Origin: an uncultured Desulfobacterales bacterium
GTDB taxonomy: Bacteria > Desulfobacterota > Desulfobacteria > Desulfobacterales > JAHEIW01
Assembly (NCBI GenBank): GCA_947259495.1
Contig: CAMYLV010000030.1
Location: 1 to 64,000, forward strand
Length of the DNA stretch: 64,000 nt
Direction: 5' to 3'
Shown: positions 55,258-63,312 of the stretch, piece by piece
Numbering within the stretch: the stretch's first letter is position 1
Layout of the letters: each line of letters opens with the position of its first letter
Made by a program: the position numbers and the translations under genes
Notes under the pieces: model-generated
Told to the model about the DNA's origin: nothing
The model's input: the letters and a program-made list of their open reading frames with translations, nothing else
The model's database searches: none

Positions 55258-55363
55258 AAGTGGTTGTCAAAAAAACGTCCGGTTATTCCAACGTTTTTTT
55301 CTACAACCACTTATGCCCCGATTCCGTGAATCGGAACACTATTATGGAAAGCGGTATAAAACC
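55258..55363 (-). repeat. Modular repeat, hairpin form (copy C), upstream of norB
   Basis: On the minus strand module 1 (TATACCGCTTTCCATAATAG then TGTTCCGA) leads into GGAATCGGGGCATAAGTG and the palindrome with AAAAAAACG...ACGTTTTTTTGACAACCAC. It lies between lutC and norB, both on the minus strand, so its hairpin could stop lut transcription before norB. It also separates norB from the FNR-like site. Confidence 0.85.
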
Positions 55364-55434
55364 AGGATCTGTCTCTGGTCTCGTTAATTTATTTTTAGGA
55401 TAGCTTATTATATTACCCCACAGCTGAAGGCAGT

Positions 55435-55448
55435 TTGACTTAGATCAA
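55435..55448 (-). promoter_or_regulatory. FNR/DNR-type palindrome upstream of norB
   Basis: TTGAC-TTAG-ATCAA (55435-55448) differs by one base from the TTGAT-N4-ATCAA consensus bound by FNR/DNR regulators that control NO and nitrogen-oxide genes. It is 198 bp from the norB start with copy C in between. The rest of the 506-bp gap to lutC is AT-rich without other recognised elements. Confidence 0.55.
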
Positions 55449-55743
55449 GGATCAGGTTTTTTTTAAAGAACCGGCTTTTTATTTTACCCGAAAGGCAATC
55501 CGTATAGAACAGCCCGATTACAAATATCTTCTTAAATCGTTTGCTATGCCGCCTCGAATGCCAGGGCGCTCGCTTCTTTATCAGGTTTTAATTAAATGCA
55601 GGTCGGTGTCGACAGGGTTGATTCGAAATAAACAGATCGGCTTTTTTTAATAATTCTTGGCCATTGCCGGATAATTTACATCAATCTCAGGATTTGTAAA
55701 GACTTTTACGCTTTACTTTCAGCTTCTAAGCTGCTTTTCGATC

Positions 55744-56496
55744 TTACGCGGATATCACAAAAAGATGGACTTCCCGGGGGCCATGGGCGCCATGCACCAT
55801 GGTGGCCTCGATATCGGCGGTTTTACTGGGGCCGGACACAAATGTCAGGCAATTGGTTAAACCTTCCCGGCGCTCATGCGGGTCCCATTTTAGCAAGGCA
55901 AAAAGCTCTTTTAGGTCGGCAATAATCTGGTCGAGTTTGATGACGGCAATATGAATGGCCGGTACCAGTGATACGGAGCGCGCCTGCCCGGGCCGTGCCC
56001 GCATCACCAGGGTGGCAGTGTCCGCCATGCAAAAATCAGCTGATGTAATTCCAATGTAGGCGTCAATAACCTGCTGCCGGAGATCTTCATCCGCGGTTGA
56101 CTTCGACCCGGTGACAAACATAGGTACCTTCTGTTCAGACAGGGCGGCCGGCAGATTCAGGCGTTCAACAAGCGGATGAGCCCAGGCCACCACACTTTTT
56201 TGGTCTCCCCATTCGGGATCTTTTGCCCGGACCAGTCCGGCGATGGCACCGGTCACCGCGCTGATGTCATCACAGGAAATAACCTGCAGGTTGATGGGCC
56301 CGGCGGCTTCAATCAAGGTTTCGAGCAGTTTTTTTCTTTCCGCAGCGTTGCGGTTTTTGATGTGCTCCAATATGGCCCGGCTTTCAGCGGACATTTCGCT
56401 GTTGAACAAATCGGCCTTTTGCCGGGATTCTGCAAACGGTTTGCCCAGCGCCATTTTGATGCGGTTGATAAATTCTTTCTGATTGGCTGTGCCCAT
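55744..56496 (-). CDS. lutC: LutC-type LUD-domain protein (lactate utilisation)
   Basis: LutC is one of three proteins (LutABC) that oxidise L-lactate to pyruvate. This 250-residue LUD-domain protein has the family runs 'YIGITSADFCMADTATLVM', 'RSVSLVPAIHIAVIKLDQI' and 'LTFVSGPSKTADIEATMVHG'. ATG 56496 gives the usual N-terminus ('MGTANQKEFINRIKMALGK'). The frame is open upstream to a TTG at 56613, which would add 39 residues with a poor ribosome site. It is the last gene of lutA-lutB-lutC. Repeat C lies between it and norB. Confidence 0.85.
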   Translation of the reverse strand: MGTANQKEFINRIKMALGKPFAESRQKADLFNSEMSAESRAILEHIKNRNAAERKKLLETLIEAAGPINLQVISCDDISAVTGAIAGLVRAKDPEWGDQKSVVAWAHPLVERLNLPAALSEQKVPMFVTGSKSTADEDLRQQVIDAYIGITSADFCMADTATLVMRARPGQARSVSLVPAIHIAVIKLDQIIADLKELFALLKWDPHERREGLTNCLTFVSGPSKTADIEATMVHGAHGPREVHLFVISA

Positions 56497-56642
56497 CTGA
56501 TGTCTGTACCTTTCAACCAATTGCACAAGGAGATTTCTATTGCGCAAATAAGCTTGTATTCCGTCGCAGCCGGATTGCTTTTTTTCTGTTAAATCCAGAA
56601 AGGGGCGATACAAACAGATCCCGTTAATCCTGTAAATCCAGT

Positions 56643-58070
56643 CTAAAAGCCTTTCCTCCAGCGTTGGATAAAACTTTCCTTCGCCAACGGCCTTAAATCA
56701 CGCCCTTGCGTCCAGCCACTGACGGGCGGCGGCAGACGGCGAATCATGCCGTCTCGCTGCGGCATCAGCTTTTGCACCAGAGCCGCCAGTCGCAGAACAA
56801 AATCATAAACGGTCCGTTTGCGTATCATCATGGACCAGGCCTGCCATAAAAGCTTTTCTTTACGGTCCGCCGGCTTCACCCCCCAGGCCGGGTCGCCTTC
56901 GGCCAGCTTTGCTCGCAACGCCAGCAACATGCGCGGCAGATCGATATTGACTGCACAGGCCTCCTGGCACGCGCCGCACAAGGTCTCTCCCAAACACAGG
57001 TCCTTGGCGCGGTTGATCCCCACCAGCAACGGTGTGACCACGGCGCCCACCGGTCCGGTATAGGCGTATCCGTAAGAATGCCCGCCAATCTTAGCGTAGA
57101 CCGGACACACATTCAGACAGGCCGCACAGCGGATGCAGCACAGCATCTCACGAAATTCCGCATCGGCCAGAATCCGACTGCGCCCATTATCCAGAATGAC
57201 CAGGTGAAACTCCTGCGGACCGTCGACCTGATCCGCCTGGCGGGGCCCTCCGATATAGCTGACATAGGTGGCCATATTCTGCGCAGCGGCCCCCCGGCAA
57301 AGCAGTCTTAGAAGGATATCGTGATCTTCCAGGCGGGCGGCGACGCGCTCCATGCCCATGAAAGCCATGTGGACTTTCGGCAGGGTTGTCGACATGCGGA
57401 TGTTGCCTTCGTTTGACACGGTTGTAATGTGTCCGGTCTCTGCGCAGGCAATGTTGCAGCCGGATGTGCCCATATCAGCCGCCAGAAATTTTTGGCGCAA
57501 AGCCTTTCGGGCGATCCAGGTCAATTTCGGTGGATCATCCTCATACGGAATATCGAGCTTAGCGGCAAAGAGGCTGCCGACATCGTTACGGGTTTTGTGA
57601 ATGGCCGGCGCGATGATGTGAGATGGGGTCTCACCGGCGAGCTGGATGATGTACTCACCCAGATCTGTTTCGGACACTTCAATACCGGCATCCATAAGCG
57701 CAGCGTTTAAATCGATCTCTTCGCTCACCATGGACTTGCCTTTGACCACCCGCCTGACCTGATGCCGCCGGGCGACCTCCAGACAATAATCAACCGCGGC
57801 CCGGCTGTCTTTGGCAAAAAACACATGACCGCCGTTTTTTAGGATGTTGGCCGCCAGGGTTTCCAGCACAACGTCCAGGTTTTCAATGGTTTTCATCCGG
57901 ATCTCATGGGCTTTTAAGCGCAGATCCGGTCCCTCCGGGAGCTGACGGTAGCATTCGGCAGTGCCACGGCCAAAGCGGTTCTGCAAATCCGCCAGCGCCC
58001 TTTGCAGGACCTGATTTTTAATGGCCTTTCTGGCCTCAGCCACATAATTTTCGGTTGTTATTTTTGTCAT
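56643..58070 (-). CDS. lutB: LutB-type iron-sulfur protein (lactate utilisation)
   Basis: This 475-residue protein has the LUD domain in its first 300 residues and then a 4Fe-4S module with Cys sets 'CCIRCAACLNVCPVY' and 'CGACQEACAVN', as in LutB (YkgF). LutA, LutB and LutC together oxidise L-lactate. 'SGCNIACAETGHITTVSNEGN' (part: 'CNIACAETGHITTVSNEG') and 'GGHSYGYAYTGPVGAV' are typical of the family. The lutA gene lies 296 bp upstream, separated by a large inverted repeat, and lutC 30-150 bp downstream. The Arg-rich C-terminus is normal for the family. Confidence 0.9.
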   Translation of the reverse strand: MTKITTENYVAEARKAIKNQVLQRALADLQNRFGRGTAECYRQLPEGPDLRLKAHEIRMKTIENLDVVLETLAANILKNGGHVFFAKDSRAAVDYCLEVARRHQVRRVVKGKSMVSEEIDLNAALMDAGIEVSETDLGEYIIQLAGETPSHIIAPAIHKTRNDVGSLFAAKLDIPYEDDPPKLTWIARKALRQKFLAADMGTSGCNIACAETGHITTVSNEGNIRMSTTLPKVHMAFMGMERVAARLEDHDILLRLLCRGAAAQNMATYVSYIGGPRQADQVDGPQEFHLVILDNGRSRILADAEFREMLCCIRCAACLNVCPVYAKIGGHSYGYAYTGPVGAVVTPLLVGINRAKDLCLGETLCGACQEACAVNIDLPRMLLALRAKLAEGDPAWGVKPADRKEKLLWQAWSMMIRKRTVYDFVLRLAALVQKLMPQRDGMIRRLPPPVSGWTQGRDLRPLAKESFIQRWRKGF

Positions 58071-58073
58071 TTT

Positions 58074-58364
58074 ATATTTTTTTTAACCGCAGACGCCCGC
58101 AGACTTACGCGGATCTTTTGTTCGGCCGACATTGTCCGAACAAAAATTTCAATCGCTTCGCGATAGCATAATATAGCATCAGGGGTGCTTATGCCCTCAT
58201 ACAATAAATTCATTACTTCACCGCAGCTAAAATTATGCAAACAAATCTAAAGTAGCACCTTTAATTTTGCCCGAAGGACGTGCAAGGTTTCCTCCCGACA
58301 GGTCGTCGGGAGGAAAAAAACTGTCTGCGAACGTCTGCGTGTGTCTGCGGTTAATATAAAAAAT
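58074..58364. repeat. Large inverted-repeat element filling the lutA-lutB gap
   Basis: Arms of about 32 bases (58074-58105; 58332-58364) contain AACCGCAGAC and GCAGAC units facing inwards; on the right GTCTGCGG followed by TTAATATAAAAAAT mirrors the left. Inside are two perfect hairpins: TTTTGTTCGG...CCGAACAAAA (58116-58145) and CCTCCCGAC-AGGTC-GTCGGGAGG (58291-58313). The element runs from three bases after the lutB start to two bases before the lutA stop codon, so it occupies the whole gap. Confidence 0.75.
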
Positions 58365-58366
58365 CA

Positions 58367-59095
58367 TTAGCAGGCTAATATCTGTGCTAAATGCATCACC
58401 TTAATATCAGAGCCCAGGCGGCTAAGTTTACCCCGGATGTTCATCAGGCAACCCATATCACAGCCCACCACCGCATCGGCTTTGGTAGCCATAATGTTTT
58501 TAGCCTTATCAGTGACCATGGCGTCTGAAATATCGGGATATTTAACGGAAAAGGTACCGCCGAATCCGCAGCAATAATCCGAATCCCGCATTTCAATAAA
58601 ATCCATACCGGAAACATGCTGCAAAAGTGTACGCGGCTGTTGCCTGACACCGATCCCGCGTAGCAAATGACAGGAGTCATGATAGGTTACCCGGCCATCA
58701 AAGCGCGCACCCAGGGCCTCAACCCGGAGCACGTCTACCAGATATTCGCTAAATTCATAAGTGCGCCGTGCCAGATTCCGGGCGCGCGCTAACCATTGCG
58801 AATCGTTTTGAAACAGCTCCGCATAATGGTGACGCACCATGTTCACGCAGGAACCCGATGGGCAGACAATTATTTCTGAATTTTCGAATACTTCAATGAA
58901 ATGCTGTGCGGCAGTCCGGGCCTGGCGGCGATATCCGGAATTGAACGCCGGTTGTCCACAACAGGTTTGATCGCCGGGGCAGGTTAGAGAAATCCCCAGG
59001 CGACGAAGCACGCGCACCATGGCTTCGGCCACCGCGGGATAATGGGTGTCCACTATACACTGGATGAATAAAGTAACCGGCTGTTCGTTGCTCAT
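58367..59095 (-). CDS. lutA: LutA-type cysteine-rich (CCG) protein
   Basis: The 242-residue protein has two CCG domains: 'LTCPGDQTCCGQPAFNSGYR' near residue 40 and 'DSDYCCGFGGTFSVKYPD' near 180, which bind iron-sulfur or heterodisulfide-type clusters. This is LutA (YkgE), the third L-lactate oxidation protein. The spacing matches the lactate family rather than HdrB or GlpC. It leads the lutA-lutB-lutC unit. Its 3' end touches the inverted-repeat element. On its 5' side the 373-bp divergent gap to the GGDEF gene holds copy D, and no other element is clear there. Confidence 0.9.
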   Translation of the reverse strand: MSNEQPVTLFIQCIVDTHYPAVAEAMVRVLRRLGISLTCPGDQTCCGQPAFNSGYRRQARTAAQHFIEVFENSEIIVCPSGSCVNMVRHHYAELFQNDSQWLARARNLARRTYEFSEYLVDVLRVEALGARFDGRVTYHDSCHLLRGIGVRQQPRTLLQHVSGMDFIEMRDSDYCCGFGGTFSVKYPDISDAMVTDKAKNIMATKADAVVGCDMGCLMNIRGKLSRLGSDIKVMHLAQILAC

Positions 59096-59226
59096 TTTAG
59101 ATTTTTCAGTAAAATCTTCATGTTTTTATTCGCCCGAACGCACACTGAGAAAACCATAAAAAATTAGCCTCTGTAATGGTTGAATTCAATCTCTGTGGTC
59201 AATAGCCGAAGATGCGTGAACCGAAA

Positions 59227-59328
59227 TTATACCGTTTGTCATAATCATGTTCCGAAAAAAGGATGGCGGCATAAGTGTTGTAGTAAAAAAACGTCCCGCA
59301 ATCGGAACGTTTTTTTGACAACCACTTT
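59227..59328 (+). repeat. Modular repeat, hairpin form (copy D), between lutA and the GGDEF gene
   Basis: It reads TTATACCGTTTGTCATAATC then ATGTTCCGA, GGCATAAGTG and the palindrome GTAGTAAAAAAACGTCCCGC with ATCGGAACGTTTTTTTGACA and ACCACTT. It is nearly identical to copy A at 33890-33990. With copy C it brackets the lut operon. It lies in the 373-bp divergent gap, where no other element is clear. Confidence 0.85.
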
Positions 59329-59468
59329 AAATGTGAACGCTACAATGAACCGCTAAAAAAATCCAGCGCAAAATCTCATCGGAAAAAACAGGACAACGAT
59401 CTTCAATATGACCTGAAAGGCTTGCGCTAAAAATTATTTCTGATAAGATATTGCGAGCTTAGGAGATT

Positions 59469-60575
59469 ATGGCCATGTCGGAACAAAGAACGGCTCTGTT
59501 GGAACTCATTGATAAAATAGAGCACATGGGACAATTTCAAGACCGCATCGATTTCCCGGCCACCATCGGGCAAATCTGGGATGTTTTTTTAGATGATGTG
59601 CGCAGCTTAATCGATATCGAGGTTTGCGCATTTTTTGTCGTTGATGACGCTTCCCATGAATTTATTTTAGAATATGTCTATCCCCATGATAGAAAAAAAA
59701 TCTGTGAAAAAGAAGTCGATTATCAAATTGAATGCGGCATATTTTCCTGGATAATCAATCGTAGACAGCCGGCGCTGATACCCGCCCTGGCATTTGAAGA
59801 CGGCAAATCAATAGTCATGTTGCCGCTTGCCACCATAAAAAGAACGCTGGGTGTGGTTATGGTTAAAACACCCATAAAAGAAAACTCTATAACGCAAGAA
59901 AACATAAAGCTTCTGACAATGCTGGCCAAACAATACTCACTGGTACTGGAAAATACCCTGTTGTATGAGCGCTTGAAGCGAAAGCACAAATCGCTGGAAA
60001 AAGCCAATGGCGAGATAAGGCTTTTATCCAGAAAAGATTCGCTGACCGGCTGCTATAATCGCGGCTACCTCAACGAACACCTGCAGCATGAAATTAAAAG
60101 GGCCTCGCGTTATCATCACCCGCTTTCGGTTGCTTTGTGTGACATTGACCATTTCAAGCGGGTAAACGACTCATTCGGTCATCTGTGCGGCGATATGGTG
60201 CTCAAGGAATTTGTGCAGCGCATCCTGTCTTTGATCCGTTCTGACATGGACTGGCTTGCACGTTATGGCGGAGAAGAGTTTTTACTGGTCTTGCCCGAGA
60301 CCAATTTTAAAAATGCCAATCGTCTGGCCGAAAGGCTTCGCAAGCAAATCTCAAAAAAGAAATTTAGCTGGGAAGGCGAAAAGGTTTCCATCACGGCCAG
60401 CTTCGGGGTAACCGGCATTGACAAGAGTCGGACCTTGAAAGATTTTTCACTGGAGGATCTCATCGAAATGGCAGATCAGTATCTTTACCAGGCGAAGAAT
60501 TCTGGAAGGGATAAGGTAGTCAGTGGACCTTTTGACCCTGAATATTGCGTGAAAAGCAATAAGAAGTCGAAATAA
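59469..60575 (+). CDS. GAF-GGDEF diguanylate cyclase
   Basis: The 368-residue protein has an N-terminal GAF-like domain (about 20-165), a short helical linker and a GGDEF domain (about 200-350). The active site is R-Y-G-G-E-E-F (residues 265-271), a functional variant; the domain start 'SRKDSLTGCYNRGYLNEHLQ' is typical. It should make cyclic-di-GMP, probably in response to a small molecule bound by GAF. There is no membrane span. Two starts fit: ATG 59469 (three bases from AGGAG) and ATG 59475 (nine bases). It converges on a stand-alone receiver gene. Confidence 0.88.
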   Translation: MAMSEQRTALLELIDKIEHMGQFQDRIDFPATIGQIWDVFLDDVRSLIDIEVCAFFVVDDASHEFILEYVYPHDRKKICEKEVDYQIECGIFSWIINRRQPALIPALAFEDGKSIVMLPLATIKRTLGVVMVKTPIKENSITQENIKLLTMLAKQYSLVLENTLLYERLKRKHKSLEKANGEIRLLSRKDSLTGCYNRGYLNEHLQHEIKRASRYHHPLSVALCDIDHFKRVNDSFGHLCGDMVLKEFVQRILSLIRSDMDWLARYGGEEFLLVLPETNFKNANRLAERLRKQISKKKFSWEGEKVSITASFGVTGIDKSRTLKDFSLEDLIEMADQYLYQAKNSGRDKVVSGPFDPEYCVKSNKKSK

Positions 60576-60586
60576 ATTTTAAACAC

Positions 60587-60976
60587 TTAGCGACCGAATT
60601 TCTTTTTTTGCTTTATTTTTTCAAACCCCGCTTCAACAACCGGTTGAATTTTGTTAAGTTTGATTGGCTTGGTCAGATAATTGTCAAAGCCGACCTGTTT
60701 TAGCTTATTTAGATCGTACAAATCCGCATATCCAGTTAAGGCAATGATGACCGATTGTGAATTTTTCTCTCTGATTCGCTGGCAAAACTCAACACCGTCC
60801 ATATCGAGCATAATCAGATCCGTTATGATCACCGGAAAATCCTCTTTTCTCATGAGGGCAAGCGCAACTTCCGGTGATTCAGCCTCGGCCACTGAATAAC
60901 CTACCTTGCTCAGTAGTTTATTCAGCAGATCTCTTTGAAAATCTTCATCATCGACGACCAAAATTTTCTTTTTCAT
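60587..60976 (-). CDS. Stand-alone response-regulator receiver protein
   Basis: The 129-residue protein is a single receiver domain. The acid pair at residues 9-10 in 'VVDDEDFQR', the phosphoacceptor Asp53 in 'VIITDLIMLDMDG', the 'IALTGYA' switch Thr and the conserved Lys in 'YLTKPIKL' are all present. There is no output domain, so it should act in a phosphorelay or by protein contact. It converges on the diguanylate cyclase gene with 11 bp between them. A link to it or to a distant kinase is possible but not shown. The upstream 239 bp contain no other feature I can name. Confidence 0.9.
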   Translation of the reverse strand: MKKKILVVDDEDFQRDLLNKLLSKVGYSVAEAESPEVALALMRKEDFPVIITDLIMLDMDGVEFCQRIREKNSQSVIIALTGYADLYDLNKLKQVGFDNYLTKPIKLNKIQPVVEAGFEKIKQKKKFGR

Positions 60977-61215
60977 TTTAAAACACCCAATTTAGAATGA
61001 TCTCAAACAAGCGTGCGGTTACAACGGAGATGTTCGGCCCTTTTGGATGGTTGTCGGAAAGTTCCATTGCCGAGATCCTTTATTAATTGGATTAGACCGC
61101 CAAACGGGAACACTGTTTGGGTGTGACAATCACTTGTTTTACATAGTAAAATCGATATTAAAGGTTTTTTATAGCAATGTCAATTTAACAACGTTTTTGA
61201 CAGCAAACCGCCGCA

Positions 61216-61629
61216 TTATTTCTTTTCCAGCTTTACGGCTATCGCATAGCGTCCGGGCCCTACATAAACCAGGCCGAAAAAAACAGCGGCAAGGCCTAAA
61301 GACCACAGCATCAGTGTATCGTAGCCGGGCTTTTGAAAATATATGAAAAAATATAAACCGAATATGATAAATAAAATAATACAGGCAGCCCTAAAAAAAT
61401 AGCCGAAAACAAAGCTCACGGCGCCCAACGTTTCCAGGAATAAAATGGCAAAGCCAAACAGCACCGGCGGAAAACCGATATTAATGGCACTGAAACTCAT
61501 TCCGACATTTTTCCATTGTAGCAAACCGTCGAATAGCTTTGGCAAGGCATGCACAAAGAGCACGGCGGTTAAGCCCAATCGAATAATCAGCAGGCCAAAA
61601 TGAATTCTTCGCTCCTGTGAATCAAACAT
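61216..61629 (-). CDS. DoxX family membrane protein
   Basis: The 137-residue protein has four membrane spans and the DoxX/terminal-quinol-oxidase-like pattern: 'FGLLIIRLGLTAVLFVHALPKLFDG' (part 'IIRLGLTAVLFVHALPKLF'), 'GFPPVLFGFAILFLETLGAV' and a C-terminal pair ending 'GRYAIAVKLEKK'. Some members act with redox or sulfur enzymes, but most have no known role. It is a single minus-strand gene; the 248-bp divergent gap to lgt holds a palindromic element. A family-level assignment only. Confidence 0.8.
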   Translation of the reverse strand: MFDSQERRIHFGLLIIRLGLTAVLFVHALPKLFDGLLQWKNVGMSFSAINIGFPPVLFGFAILFLETLGAVSFVFGYFFRAACIILFIIFGLYFFIYFQKPGYDTLMLWSLGLAAVFFGLVYVGPGRYAIAVKLEKK

Positions 61630-61661
61630 GTTGCCTCCAAAATGTGTTCCTAGCGAAAAGT

Positions 61662-61727
61662 TATCTCAAAAATCGTAGATCTCACCCCTCGCTTGAAAGC
61701 GGGGGCGTTAGATGCATTTTTGAGATA
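61662..61727. repeat. Short relative of the TATCTCAAAAAT element
   Basis: Perfect 12-base arms TATCTCAAAAAT (61662-61673) and ATTTTTGAGATA (61716-61727) enclose an inner hairpin CCCCTCGCTT-GAA-AGCGGGGG. The arms match the ends of the 146-bp element at 11257-11402, but the interior is different and shorter. It lies in the 248-bp gap between the DoxX gene and lgt. Confidence 0.75.
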
Positions 61728-61877
61728 TCTTCTAGTATTCCACACCTCAGGAATATTTCAACTAAAAATTGAGTCCATCAATTCTTTACCAATCGATTCA
61801 AGGTGATACTTTGACATTAAAAAATATATACCATATTATGGCCAGATATGAAGGAAAGGAGCCGCAGACCACTATAG

Positions 61878-62732
61878 ATGAGCGAATTTTGGGATTGGTG
61901 GCAGCACCTGCCGCAACACATAAGCCCGGTTATATTTGAAATCGGCTGGTTCAGGGTCCAGTATTATGGATTGTCGTATATTGTGGCCTTTGCCCTGACC
62001 TATTATCTGGTGCTTTACCGCGTCAAGCATGAAAACCGCTTCACATTCACAAAGAATCAGGTTACCGATATCACCACCTACGCCATCCTTGGACTGATTA
62101 TTGGCGCGCGTATCGGCTATGTGTTATTCTACAATTTGGCCTATTATCTGCGCCACCCGCTTGAAATCTTGTTGCCGTTTTCGTTTTCAAACGGCTTTAG
62201 CTTTACCGGCATCTCCGGCATGTCCTACCATGGAGGTCTAATCGGGGCATTGCTTGCCGTCACGTGGTATGTCCACAAAACAAAACTAGATTTCTGGGAT
62301 GTGACGGATTTATATCTTACCGTGGTGCCCCTTGGATATACCTTTGGCCGGCTCGGAAATTTTATGAACGGGGAGTTATTCGGGCGGGCAACCACCGCAC
62401 CGATCGGCATGTATTTTCCCCAGGCACCCGATAAAGCACTGCGGCATCCATCCCAGCTATACGAAGCCTTCTTTGAGGGAATTTTTCTTTTTGTCATCTT
62501 TTGGAGCATCCGCAAAATTAAAAAACCCAAAGGGGCTATGCTGGCCTTGTATGTGATCGGCTACGGGACCGTGAGGTTTTTCATCGAATTCTTCCGCCAA
62601 CCCGACGCCCATATCGGCTTTATCTTTCTATCCTTTTCCATGGGACAGATTCTTTGTGCGCTGATGATCGCAGGCGGAATTGGCCTGTATCTGTATTTGC
62701 AGCAAACCGAGCAACGGTTAAAAAATCCATGA
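61878..62732 (+). CDS. lgt: Prolipoprotein diacylglyceryl transferase
   Basis: Lgt adds diacylglycerol to the lipobox cysteine of prolipoproteins in the inner membrane. The 284-residue protein has about seven spans and the conserved patterns 'FRVQYYGLSYIVAF', 'ARIGYVLFYNL', 'SYHGGLIGALLAV', 'GRLGNFMNGELFGRAT' and 'RHPSQLYEAFFEG'. Catalytic His and Arg residues are kept. ATG 61878 is the first start after an in-frame stop just upstream; no strong ribosome site precedes it. It is followed by a flavin reductase gene 10 bp downstream, and by an M24 peptidase gene overlapping that one, so the three may form one unit. Confidence 0.94.
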   Translation: MSEFWDWWQHLPQHISPVIFEIGWFRVQYYGLSYIVAFALTYYLVLYRVKHENRFTFTKNQVTDITTYAILGLIIGARIGYVLFYNLAYYLRHPLEILLPFSFSNGFSFTGISGMSYHGGLIGALLAVTWYVHKTKLDFWDVTDLYLTVVPLGYTFGRLGNFMNGELFGRATTAPIGMYFPQAPDKALRHPSQLYEAFFEGIFLFVIFWSIRKIKKPKGAMLALYVIGYGTVRFFIEFFRQPDAHIGFIFLSFSMGQILCALMIAGGIGLYLYLQQTEQRLKNP

Positions 62733-62742
62733 GAGGAGGCAA

Positions 62743-63312
62743 ATGGTGAAAAAAACACTCGGCGGAATCAATGTGCTTTATCCAACCCCCACGACCATAG
62801 TGGGCGCAATTGTTGAAGGCAAACCCAACTTCATCACCATCGCCCACATCGGTATCGTTAATCACGCTAAACCTTTTCTGATATCGTTAAGCATGGGTAA
62901 ACCCCACTATACCAATGCCGGCATCAAGGAAAACAAAGCCTTCAGCGTCAACATCCCATCGGAAGATTCAGTCATTGCCACCGATTACGTGGGCCTGGTA
63001 AGCGGCAAGAAAACGGATAAATCCGATGTATTTGACATTTTTTACGGTCGCCTGGAAACCGCACCGATGATCAGTGAGTGCCCACTCAACATGGAATGCA
63101 AGCTCTTTGATGTCTACAACACCCCCATCCACGATCTGTTTATTGGTGAAATTGTCGAAACCTACGCCGAGGAATCCGTGCTGAAAGACGGCAAGGTGGA
63201 CCTGGGCAGTGTAAAGCCCTTATTGTTTGATATGAGCAGTGTGCGGTATTGGTCGATCGGCCAAACGGTAGCCAAATGCTGGAATGTCGGCAAAAAAATG
63301 AAGCAAAAATAA
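62743..63312 (+). CDS. Flavin reductase / flavoredoxin family protein
   Basis: The 189-residue protein has the flavin-reductase-like (split barrel) fold: 'YPTPTTIVGAIVEGKPNFITIAHIGIV' (part 'PTTIVGAIVEGKPNFITIAH'), 'KPFLISLSMGKPHYTNAGIKEN' (part 'SLSMGKPHYTNAGIKEN') and 'FSVNIPSEDSVIATDYVG'. This is the flavoredoxin subgroup, which binds FMN and carries electrons in anaerobes. A strong AGGAGG site is three to four bases upstream of the ATG. The stop codon shares one base with the M24 peptidase start (TAATG). Confidence 0.88.
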   Translation: MVKKTLGGINVLYPTPTTIVGAIVEGKPNFITIAHIGIVNHAKPFLISLSMGKPHYTNAGIKENKAFSVNIPSEDSVIATDYVGLVSGKKTDKSDVFDIFYGRLETAPMISECPLNMECKLFDVYNTPIHDLFIGEIVETYAEESVLKDGKVDLGSVKPLLFDMSSVRYWSIGQTVAKCWNVGKKMKQK

